Shown one piece after another: positions 7,297 through 13,578 of a DNA stretch of 15,847 bases. Positions within the stretch are counted from its first letter, which is position 1. Each line of letters begins with the position of its first letter. Origin of the DNA: DATLGD01 sp035540755 (GTDB lineage Bacteria > Actinomycetota > Actinomycetes > Mycobacteriales > SCTD01); assembly GCA_035540755.1 (NCBI GenBank), contig DATLGD010000030.1, positions 1 to 15,847 on the forward strand. Reading direction: 5' to 3'. A program made the position numbers and the translations under genes. Below the pieces are notes generated by a model. That model was not told the origin of the DNA, searched no databases, and saw only the letters and a program-made list of their open reading frames with translations.

Positions 7297-8288
7297 GCGA
7301 CCGCCTCCAGCCGGACCTCGAGGCGCACCAGCGCGGCGAACGGGTTGGCCCGGCGGCGGTCGCGCACCTCGTCGGCGACGCGCAGCTGCAGGGCGGTGTA
7401 GGCGGGCAGCCCGCGGCTCTCGTCGGTGACCAGCTCGGGCGGGACGACGGCGACGACGAGCACCCCGCGCAGCTCGTCGGTGGCGTCGATGAGCTGGCGC
7501 AGCACCTCGAAGGCGTCGAGCACCGCCGCCTTGGAGTAGTAGACGCCGGTGCGCTGCTCGACCGGTGGGCGCCGGCTCTCGGCCAGCCGGGCGAGGTCGA
7601 CGGTGAGCACCAGCCCGCGCTGCCCGGCGTCGAGCATCAGCCGGGTCAGCGAGCCGAGCAGCGAGCGGGCGTTGTGCCGGCCGATCCGGGCGTAGATCAG
7701 CGCCGGGCGCAGCGCGGCCAGCGGCACCTTCTCGCCGCGCAGCCAGCCGAGCACGGCCTCGTGCTCGGCGCGGTCGACGTCGGCGCCGCCGAGGTGCACC
7801 TGGGCGAGCCGCAGCACCGCCCGGCGCAGCTCGCGGGCCAGCCGGTCGTCGCCGAGCAGGCTGTGCTCGAGCTGGCGGCGCACGCTGCGGTACAGCTCGC
7901 GGACGTCGACGTCGTGCGCCCGGGCCACCTCGGCCACGGCGAGCCCGCCGGGCGCCGGGAAGGCGACCGCCTCGTAGGCGCTGCGGACCACGGCGGCCGC
8001 GAGGGCGTCCCAGTCGACCGCCCGGGAGACGGCGAAGAACAGCTGCTCGATCTGGGAGACCCGGACCTCCTCGGCCGAGACGGCGACGAACAGGCTGCCC
8101 GCGGCGTCGGCCGCGGCACCGAGCGCCCGGCCCAGCCGGGAGGCCGTCTCGGGGCTGCCGGCGACCGCCAGCTTCACCGCCGCCCCGCCGCCGGGCAGGT
8201 AGCCGGCCAGGTACTCCTCGGCGAGGAACGCCGCGTAGTCGGGCACGCTCAGGCTGCCCCCGCCGAGCACCGGCACCTGCTCGCTCAC
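7293..8288 (-). CDS. Degenerate DUF2791/BREX-type P-loop paralogue (predicted pseudo-ATPase)
   Basis: From GTG 8288 the product is 331 aa. VPDYAAFLAEEYLAGYLPGG followed by AAVKLAVAG (16-44) copies the N-terminal lead-in of BREX ATP-binding proteins. Where Walker A (GxxGxGKS/T) should stand, the sequence is AGSPETASRLGRAL (43-56): no lysine and no Ser/Thr after it. The Walker B-like strand GLVLTVDLARL keeps Asp231 but lacks the following Glu. Later family features remain: YSKAAVLDAFEVLRQLID (251-268) and GVLVVAVVPPEL. I infer loss of ATP hydrolysis and a structural or regulatory role beside the intact ATPase, to which it is coupled by an ATGA overlap. GAGGAGG about 8 nt upstream fixes the start. 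It is not a decayed gene: the frame is open and codon use is normal. Confidence 0.72.
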   Translation of the reverse strand: MSEQVPVLGGGSLSVPDYAAFLAEEYLAGYLPGGGAAVKLAVAGSPETASRLGRALGAAADAAGSLFVAVSAEEVRVSQIEQLFFAVSRAVDWDALAAAVVRSAYEAVAFPAPGGLAVAEVARAHDVDVRELYRSVRRQLEHSLLGDDRLARELRRAVLRLAQVHLGGADVDRAEHEAVLGWLRGEKVPLAALRPALIYARIGRHNARSLLGSLTRLMLDAGQRGLVLTVDLARLAESRRPPVEQRTGVYYSKAAVLDAFEVLRQLIDATDELRGVLVVAVVPPELVTDESRGLPAYTALQLRVADEVRDRRRANPFAALVRLEVRLEAVA

Positions 8289-8330
8289 CGCCCGCCCCTC
8301 CTCGCGCCGCTTTCTGACCCCTCGGGCGCG

Positions 8331-8336
8331 AACCTA
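8331..8336 (-). promoter_or_regulatory. Possible -10 of the ATPase-pair operon
   Basis: Minus-strand TAGGTT fits TANNNT and would start transcription near 8324, giving a leader of about 36 nt containing GAGGAGG. No convincing -35 is seen. It lies between the upstream hairpin (8355-8371) and GTG 8288, which is where a promoter is needed. Confidence 0.35.
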
Positions 8337-8354
8337 GCGTGATCCTCCGACAGC

Positions 8355-8371
8355 GACGCCGGGACGGCGTC
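8355..8371 (-). terminator. Hairpin at the end of the coiled-coil gene
   Basis: GACGCC (8355-8360), loop GGGAC, GGCGTC (8366-8371): a perfect 6-bp stem that overlaps the last two bases of the coiled-coil gene's stop codon. It probably ends that transcript before the ATPase operon, with no U tract. Confidence 0.45.
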
Positions 8372-8795
8372 AGCCGGTCAGGATCGTCGCGGTCGTGAAC
8401 AGGGCGGCCAGCACGGTCAGCACGGTGACCAGCCACCTGGTCTGCGCGGCGACCGCCGCCGAGAGATCGGCGCTCAGTCCGGCCCGCAGGGCGGCCATGT
8501 CCCCACGCAGCTCCGCCCGCAGGGCGGTCATGTCCCCGCGCAGCTCCGCCCGCAGGGCGGCCATGTCCCCGCGCAGCTCCACCCGCAGGGACTCCATCTC
8601 CCCACGGAGCTCGCCGCGCAGCGCGGCCATCTCGCCGCGCAGCAGCGCCGTCTCGTGCTCGACGTCACCGCGTCGAGCCAGGTCGGCCCAGCCGGCCGGG
8701 GGCAGGGAGTCCAGGAGCACGGCTGCCGCCTCCGATCCCCACGTCGCCGCGGCCCGCTCGTGCAGGAGCCGGCGGGACGCCTCGTCGACCGCCAT
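8370..8795 (-). CDS. Hendecad-repeat coiled-coil protein with C-terminal membrane anchor
   Basis: From ATG 8795 the product is 141 aa. Residues 1-50 are an Ala-rich helical head (MAVDEASRRLLHERAAATWG and on). Residues about 50-108 are an 11-residue tandem repeat of the type LRGDMAALRAE, giving a charged, hendecad-phased coiled coil. The C-terminus, WLVTVLTVLAALFTTATILTG, is one hydrophobic segment able to span the membrane, ending two residues from the stop. It looks like the DUF1640/CCDC90-type anchored coiled coils, but I cannot prove membership. Topology should be cytoplasmic coil with a C-terminal tail anchor. A longer frame (to 8837) would run into the hairpin at 8825-8852, so I prefer 8795. 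It lies between two hairpins and may be its own transcript within the ATPase neighbourhood. Confidence 0.75.
   Translation of the reverse strand: MAVDEASRRLLHERAAATWGSEAAAVLLDSLPPAGWADLARRGDVEHETALLRGEMAALRGELRGEMESLRVELRGDMAALRAELRGDMTALRAELRGDMAALRAGLSADLSAAVAAQTRWLVTVLTVLAALFTTATILTG
8475..8639 (-). repeat. Five tandem 33-bp repeats inside the coiled-coil gene
   Basis: Units at 8475-8507, 8508-8540, 8541-8573, 8574-8606 and 8607-8639. The second and third differ by a single base (T/C at 8528/8561), and divergence rises toward the right-hand copies. Each unit encodes 11 residues (LRGDMAALRAE type). The near identity at DNA level points to recent duplication, so copy number may vary between strains. 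Confidence 0.85.
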
Positions 8796-8824
8796 GCTCC
8801 CACCGCCTCCCGCTGCGTCAACCG

Positions 8825-8852
8825 AGCCGGCGGTCACCGTCCCACGCCGGCT
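8825..8852 (-). terminator. Hairpin downstream of the 257-aa gene
   Basis: AGCCGGCG (8825-8832) pairs perfectly with CGCCGGCT (8845-8852) around a 12-nt loop, about 25 nt beyond the stop at 8878 in the direction of transcription. A likely factor-independent or pausing site, without a U tract. Confidence 0.5.
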
Positions 8853-8877
8853 GCGCGGCCGAACGGTCCTCCACAGG

Positions 8878-9651
8878 TCAGCCGCCGCTGAACGACACGC
8901 CCCAGTACCGCTGCTGCTGCCCGGTCTTCGCGACCGTGGTGAGGACCCCGGCTCCGCGGGTGCCGCTGCTGGCGTGCCAGCGCAGCGTCCGGCCCGCCTT
9001 GGTGGTCGTGACGCCGCTCTGGTCGAGCAGGTACAGGTCGCGGGCGAACTCCGGCCGGCTGTACTCGCGGGCCGCTCCGGGCAGCAGGGTGAGCACGCCC
9101 CAGACGGCGTCGAGCCGCAGCACCGGGTCGGGCTTGCCCTCCTTCTCGGCCAGCAGCGCGTACGCCGCGGCCAGGCTCTCGAGGAACGGCTCGGCCTTGA
9201 ACCGCGGCGGGCGGGCCTGCGCGGCGGCCAGCGCGGCCACGACCACGGACGGGCGCAGCCGCCGCTCCCGCCGCCGGTCGACCTCGACGGCGGCGTCGCC
9301 GGGCAGCACCCGCAGCAGCGAGGGGTAGCAGAGCAGGCGGTCGTCCTCCTCGAACATCGCCACGCCCTGCTCCACGGCGGTGGCGAGCAGCTCCTTGGCG
9401 TAGCCGCCGGAGGACAGGTGCGCGGTCTCGTCGAAGTCGTAGGAGCTCTGCGCCTGCCGGACGGCGTCGGCGAGCTCGTCGCCGGCGGTGACGGCGGCGT
9501 CGAGCGCCTTGCGCAGCTCGCGCACCTGTCCGGTGACGGCGCCGGCCCGGGCCTTCTTCAGCTCCCGCGCCACCACCCCGGCTGCCCGGGCAGCCGTCTC
9601 GACCTGCGCCTGTGCGGCGGCCAGCGCCGCCTCGAGACCGTCCTGCTGCAC
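8878..9651 (-). CDS. Conserved-looking 257-aa protein, unknown function, beside the ATPase block
   Basis: From GTG 9651, with GGAGGGAG just upstream. Residues 1-70 are a long Ala-rich amphipathic helix, probably a coiled coil (EAALAAAQAQVETAARAAGV). Residues 70-150 contain SSYDFDETAHLSSGGYAKEL and a strand-rich LLCYPSLLRVLPGDAAVEVD followed by basic RRRERRLRPSVVVAAL. The C-terminal part has FKAEPFLESLAAAYALLAEK, an EYSRPEFARDLYLLD helix and a closing strand segment RWHASSGTRGAG to YWGVSFSGG. No signal peptide, membrane segment or catalytic motif is evident. The ordered, non-repetitive C-terminal domain argues for a real folded family; the basic patch could contact nucleic acid. Its place upstream of the coiled-coil and ATPase genes on the same strand suggests, but does not prove, a shared system. 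Confidence 0.72.
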   Translation of the reverse strand: MQQDGLEAALAAAQAQVETAARAAGVVARELKKARAGAVTGQVRELRKALDAAVTAGDELADAVRQAQSSYDFDETAHLSSGGYAKELLATAVEQGVAMFEEDDRLLCYPSLLRVLPGDAAVEVDRRRERRLRPSVVVAALAAAQARPPRFKAEPFLESLAAAYALLAEKEGKPDPVLRLDAVWGVLTLLPGAAREYSRPEFARDLYLLDQSGVTTTKAGRTLRWHASSGTRGAGVLTTVAKTGQQQRYWGVSFSGG

Positions 9652-9696
9652 GCCGCTCCCTCCGGCCGCGCCCCGGCGACGCGGTTGCCTCCGGCG

Positions 9697-9702
9697 AGGC
9701 TA
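9697..9702 (-). promoter_or_regulatory. Possible -10 of the 257-aa gene
   Basis: Minus-strand TAGCCT fits TANNNT and lies 46 nt upstream of GTG 9651, giving a short leader that includes the GGAGGGAG ribosome binding site. No clear -35 is present. Confidence 0.35.
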
Positions 9703-9746
9703 ACGGCCGGGGCCGACACGCTCCACGTCGAAGCCGGGCGCGCGAG

Positions 9747-9968
9747 TCAGGTCGCCGACGGCCGAGCGCCGAGGTCGAGGCGTTCCACGTCCTGCCCTGT
9801 GACGGAGGCGATGAGCTCGAAGTCCTTGTCCACGTGGAGGACGCGCAGACCGGCCAGCTCGGCGGCCGCGGCGATGAGCAGGTCCGGCACGGCAGGGGCC
9901 CGGTGCAGGCCACGGTCGGCCAGCAGGAGCTGCACCTCGCGTGCGCGGTCCTCTGCACTCGCTGCAGA
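9747..9968 (-). pseudogene. C-terminal half of a VapC-type PIN toxin, 5'-truncated
   Basis: The minus-strand frame ending at 9747 reads SAEDRAREVQLLLADRGLHR, then APAVPDLLIAAAAELAGLRV and LHVDKDFELIASVTG. This is the second half of a PIN ribonuclease, including the VPDLLIAA Asp and the HVDKDFE Asp. The first half, with the N-terminal LDTS Asp and the middle Glu, is missing. Before residue S the frame continues only through the GC-rich hairpin behind the hydrolase gene, giving unrelated sequence. No start codon or antitoxin fits. I infer a truncated, inactive toxin whose 5' part was removed by a rearrangement near 9968-9990. The frame is still open and family-like, so the loss may be recent. 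Confidence 0.72.
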
Positions 9969-9990
9969 CCCCCGGCCAATCAGGCCAGGC

Positions 9991-10022
9991 CGGCCGGCCG
10001 CTCCCCTCCGCGCGGCCGGCCG
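9991..10022 (-). terminator. Strong hairpin terminator of the hydrolase gene
   Basis: CGGCCGGCCGC (9991-10001) pairs perfectly with GCGGCCGGCCG (10012-10022) around a 10-nt loop, an all-GC 11-bp stem beginning 8 nt after the hydrolase stop (10031). It is the strongest hairpin in the window. No U tract, as usual in high-GC actinobacteria. Confidence 0.65.
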
Positions 10023-10030
10023 ACCCCAGG

Positions 10031-13000
10031 TCACCGGTTGAGGCTTCCCGAGCTCAAGGCCTCCAGCAGCTGCTGGACGCGGTCGAGCTGGGCCTTGTCG
10101 GGCGCGCCCACGAGCGCCCGCTCGGCCTGCCGCACCGTGTTGAGCGCGGTGGTGCGCGAGCTGCCTCCGGTGTTGGTGACGACGCTGCTCCAGCCCTTGA
10201 CCTTGGCGAGGTCGACGGCCTGCGTGGTGCCCTCCCGCCCGGACACCACGTTCAACCAGGCCGTCAGCAGCTCGCGCCGCACCCGCTGATCCGGGTCCGA
10301 GGGGCTGTCGGGCTTGAGCACGGCGGACGCCTGCTCCACCGTGAGGGCCTCGGCGTAGCGGCCGTCCGGGTCGCCGAAGGAGCGGGACGCGGCGGCCGCC
10401 CCTCGGAGCAGCTGCTCGAACCGGTCCTCGGTGTAGGCGCCGCTGCGCACCGCCGAGCCCCAGAACCCGTGGCCGCGCGGGTCGGGCGGAACGAGAGCGT
10501 CCACCCGCAGGACCGGGATGTCGATGGTCCGGACGTTGCCGGCGACGTCCTCGACCTGCAGCTGCTGCACCGACGGCCCGAGCGGCAGCGCCGCTCCCAG
10601 TGAGCCGACCCGCTCGGTGCTGCTCGCCGCGCCCAGCCGCACCTCGTGCAGGCCGGACAGCGCGTCGGAGGCCGAGTAGCCGACGGTGAGGGTCGAGCTG
10701 TTGGTCACCAGCGTCCCGTCGGTGAGGCCGGCCGCGTCGTAGCTGAACGTCCCGTCGGTGCCGCCGGTCACGCTCGCGGTCGGCTTGGTGGTGTCCACCG
10801 ACAGCGGGCCCACCCGCGCCGTCGCCCGGTGCCCGGCGAGGTCGGCGACGACGCCGTCGACCCGCTGACCGGCGCCCTCGGTCAGCACCGTGTCCGGGGT
10901 CAGCGACGAGGCGTCGATGCCCGAGCCGGGCTGCGGGTCGGAGCCCTCGAACGACACCGTCACCGGCCGGGAGTACCAGCCCCTGGCGTCCGGCGCCCGG
11001 TCGGGCGCTCCGGTCAGGGACGGTGCCCGGGTGTCGATGTTGACCTCGAGCTCCCGGCGGCCCGGCGGCGTCACGGTCAGCGGGTCGCCGCTGCGCAGGC
11101 CGGCGTGGTCGACCGCCTCGTACCCGATCCGGTGCCGGCCCTCGTCGGCCAGCGACGCCGTGACCGCGCCGGCGGCCGGGTTGCCGGTGGTGGGCAGTGC
11201 CAGGTGCTCGCCGCCGGGGCCTGCCCCGAGCAGCAGCGTCTCGATGGTGCGCAGCCCGGAGCCGGGTGCCTCGTCAGAACCGGCGAACGCGACCTGGACC
11301 GGGCCCGCGACGTGCCAGCCGTTCTTGCCCGGCACCCCGCCGGTGACCTGTGCGTCGGCGACGGTCGGCGGGACGACGTCGACCTTGACGTCCGCGGCCA
11401 TCTCGGTGGTCTGGTCGTTGACGTTGGTCGCCTTCAGGTGCAGCGAGTGCGGGCCGCCCCGCCGGAGCGTCACCGTGAACAGCGCCTTGACCGTGTTGGG
11501 AGTGGTCGCCGACAGGTAGCACTGATCGGCCGGGTCGTGAGGGGTGCACTCGATGCCGCCGTTGTCCTTGCGCTCGAGCTTCACCGGGTGACCGTCGATC
11601 GTGAGCACCAGTCCGCCCCCGACCGTGTTCTTGATCGCGCGGTTGTCCTCGACGAGCAGGGTGTAGTGCGCGGCGTCGCGCTGGCAGGCGTCCCCGAACA
11701 GCGGGAGCGCGCAGTTGCCGGTGTGCCAGCCGCCGTCACCGGCGCTGTTCGACGAGAAGATCGAGTGCCCCTGGTAGAGCTTGATGGTCGGCGGGGTCAG
11801 CGGCTTGCGCAGCGCGTCGGCCAGCCGCGGGTAGAGCCGGTCGCGGGCGGCGTCCTGCCCGTGGATGTTCGGGTGGAACGTGCCGTTCTCCCCGTGCTGA
11901 CGGGCGCGCGACTCGTCCATCGTGACGATCCAGTTGTCCTTCGAGCAGTACCCGCGGGTGGCGTACGGCGCGGAGATGCCGTCGACGAAGTTCCAGCCGT
12001 AGCCCTTGGCGCTGGTGCGCATCACCTCGGTCAGTGATGGCGCCACGACGGTCGAGGCCCACTTGAACTCGTTCTGGGTGAACCCGGGAAGGCTGCCCAG
12101 GCCCTGCCAGACGTACGACGGCCGCTTCGGCCACCCGCAGTAGTCGCCCACCTCGTCCTTGGTCGGGTCCGGGTACTCGGCCAGGTAGACCTGCTGCGGC
12201 AGCAGGGCCGGCAGCCGCCGCCCGGTCTCGTCGGTCTCGGCGGACTCGTGGTCGAAGGCGGTCAGCAGCCGGTCGTTCAGGCGCTGGTAGGCCCTCGGCA
12301 CCCGCTGGATGCCGTCGTTGAAGATGCGCACCGCCGGCTTGAAGTCGGCGCCCACCCCACCGGAACCGGTGATGTCCACGTCGCAGTTCGGCAGCGCCAG
12401 CCACAGCTCGAACTTGGTCCAGTGGGTGAGGTCCACGCAGGCCTTGATGATGCTGGCGAAGCCCATGTCGTTGCCGCCGACCGACAGGTGCAGGAAGTCG
12501 ATCCGGCGGTCTCCGGCCAGCGCCTTGAGGTAGTCCACCTGCGGCGGCAGGACGTCCTTGCCGCCGCCGGGCACCGGCAGCGGGTTGACGCCCTCGTACG
12601 GATCGACCAGCCCGCCGTCGGCGGTGCTGTTCCTGGGCGTGTGGTCGTGCACCTTCGCGCCGGAGCAGGCCAGGTGCAGGAAGGTCACCGAGGTCTTCGG
12701 GTCGGCCTTCTCGAGCTTCAGCGCAGCCTGGGCCGCATAGGCGCGGGTCGAGCGGTTGCACCGGGTCTCGTACGCACTGCGGTAGTACGGGCCGTCGCTG
12801 AACGGCGGGTTGCCCTCACCCGAGCCGTAGGAGTCGCCGAGCGAGGCGAACAGGATGTCGCGCAGCTGCATCCGCGTCGTCGTCTGGGCGGCGCTGCCGC
12901 TGTCGTCCACGACCCGCAGCGTCAGGTCGTAGAACCCGAGCCGCTTCAGCTTCGCCGTCACGCGGCAGTCCTGGCTGGTCCAGGCCGCCGGCCCGTAGGT

Positions 13001-13414
13001 GTGCCCGACGCCGGTGAGGGTGAAGGTGTAGCTGGCGATCTTCCGGCCGCTCGCGACGGTGCTGGCGCAGCCGTCGAGGTCGGCCTGCCAGTCGCTGCTG
13101 ACCGGGTTCAGGTTGACCGAGGAGCAGTTGTCGACGTGGTGCGGCCGGCTGTCGGCCGGCAGCTTCACCCGGCAGTCGTAGTACCTGTCGATGTAGCCGT
13201 CGTCGGCGGCGACCGTGCGGTCCGGCACGCTCCAGTCGACCCGTGGCACCGGTGCCGCGCTGCTCGCGCTGGCGACCGGGGCGAGGACGGCACCGGCCAG
13301 CGCCAGGACGGCGGTCAGCACCGTCAGGAGCAGGCCGCGACGCGCACCGGCGCGCCGGCCCGGCCTCCCTCCACCTCGGCGACGACGGCAGTGCGGTGCG
13401 GTCGAGCTGGACAC
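10031..13414 (-). CDS. Secreted multidomain SGNH/GDSL hydrolase with Ig-like repeats
   Basis: From GTG 13414 the product is 1127 aa. An Arg-rich n-region and hydrophobic LLLTVLTAVLALAGAVLAP (28-46) with ASA near residue 50 make a Sec signal peptide. Residues 55-185 are a Cys-containing beta domain. The hydrolase domain has block I ASLGDSYGSGEG (Ser195), block II LACSGA (Gly252), block III SVGGNDMGF (Asn315) and block V FHPNIHG (His514). The usual Asp three residues before the His is replaced by Gly511, so the enzyme may use a Ser-His dyad or another acid. Ig-like modules follow, with repeated FxGSD.xPGSG and DT..P motifs, then a helical C-terminal domain opening with HGFWGSAV. Esterase or lipase activity on an extracellular substrate is inferred. 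GGGGGG lies just before the start. Possible control by TGCA repeats at 13484-13510. Confidence 0.85.
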   Translation of the reverse strand: MSSSTAPHCRRRRGGGRPGRRAGARRGLLLTVLTAVLALAGAVLAPVASASSAAPVPRVDWSVPDRTVAADDGYIDRYYDCRVKLPADSRPHHVDNCSSVNLNPVSSDWQADLDGCASTVASGRKIASYTFTLTGVGHTYGPAAWTSQDCRVTAKLKRLGFYDLTLRVVDDSGSAAQTTTRMQLRDILFASLGDSYGSGEGNPPFSDGPYYRSAYETRCNRSTRAYAAQAALKLEKADPKTSVTFLHLACSGAKVHDHTPRNSTADGGLVDPYEGVNPLPVPGGGKDVLPPQVDYLKALAGDRRIDFLHLSVGGNDMGFASIIKACVDLTHWTKFELWLALPNCDVDITGSGGVGADFKPAVRIFNDGIQRVPRAYQRLNDRLLTAFDHESAETDETGRRLPALLPQQVYLAEYPDPTKDEVGDYCGWPKRPSYVWQGLGSLPGFTQNEFKWASTVVAPSLTEVMRTSAKGYGWNFVDGISAPYATRGYCSKDNWIVTMDESRARQHGENGTFHPNIHGQDAARDRLYPRLADALRKPLTPPTIKLYQGHSIFSSNSAGDGGWHTGNCALPLFGDACQRDAAHYTLLVEDNRAIKNTVGGGLVLTIDGHPVKLERKDNGGIECTPHDPADQCYLSATTPNTVKALFTVTLRRGGPHSLHLKATNVNDQTTEMAADVKVDVVPPTVADAQVTGGVPGKNGWHVAGPVQVAFAGSDEAPGSGLRTIETLLLGAGPGGEHLALPTTGNPAAGAVTASLADEGRHRIGYEAVDHAGLRSGDPLTVTPPGRRELEVNIDTRAPSLTGAPDRAPDARGWYSRPVTVSFEGSDPQPGSGIDASSLTPDTVLTEGAGQRVDGVVADLAGHRATARVGPLSVDTTKPTASVTGGTDGTFSYDAAGLTDGTLVTNSSTLTVGYSASDALSGLHEVRLGAASSTERVGSLGAALPLGPSVQQLQVEDVAGNVRTIDIPVLRVDALVPPDPRGHGFWGSAVRSGAYTEDRFEQLLRGAAAASRSFGDPDGRYAEALTVEQASAVLKPDSPSDPDQRVRRELLTAWLNVVSGREGTTQAVDLAKVKGWSSVVTNTGGSSRTTALNTVRQAERALVGAPDKAQLDRVQQLLEALSSGSLNR

Positions 13415-13483
13415 GGTTCCCCCCGGGTGGCGTGGCAGCGGACCGCCCCCCGCGGCCCGCGCCGGCAGTGTGGGAGCACGTCG

Positions 13484-13510
13484 TTGCAGATCGGTTGCAA
13501 AGCGCTGCAG
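13484..13510 (-). promoter_or_regulatory. Three TGCA direct repeats: candidate SARP operator
   Basis: On the minus strand, CTGCAG (13510-13505), TTGCAA (13500-13495) and CTGCAA (13489-13484) recur with starts 10 and 11 bp apart, with similar trailing bases (CGC, CCG, CGA). SARP regulators bind heptameric direct repeats at 11-bp spacing just upstream of a -10. Here CACACT (13472-13467), a weak -10, lies 11 nt downstream of the last repeat, and the hydrolase GTG lies about 50 nt beyond. The neighbouring gene encodes a BTAD-type SARP-like regulator. The assignment is inference from spacing and context. Confidence 0.5.
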
Positions 13511-13539
13511 ACCGCACAAGGCGGGCGGGCGGTCCCGGA

Positions 13540-13576
13540 CGCTCCGCGCCGGTCAGGCCGGCAGCGACCCGGAGCG
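13540..13576 (-). terminator. Nested hairpin after the regulator gene
   Basis: An outer stem CGCTCCG/CGGAGCG (13540-13546 with 13570-13576) encloses an inner GCCGG-TCAGG-CCGGC hairpin (13548-13562). It begins 2 nt after the regulator stop at 13579 and separates that gene from the hydrolase promoter. Confidence 0.5.
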
Positions 13577-13578
13577 GC

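Noticed and set aside
6118..7401. Long plus-strand ORF of 427 codons opposite the ATPase gene
   Set aside because: It is antisense to a gene with Walker motifs and family features. Its product is a low-complexity mix of Gly, Arg, Val and Leu typical of shadow frames in GC-rich DNA.
8475..8639. Regular 33-bp repeats suggesting a CRISPR array
   Set aside because: The units are directly contiguous, without spacers, and each encodes 11 residues of a coiled coil in an open frame.
8816..8821. TTGACG on the minus strand as a -35 for the coiled-coil gene
   Set aside because: At the right spacing (8793-8798) there is no -10-like sequence, only the start codon region.
6046..9651. Complete BREX or Pgl defence system
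   Set aside because: Only BrxD-like ATPases are present. No PglZ phosphatase, methyltransferase, helicase, Lon protease or large BrxC ATPase can be found in the window.
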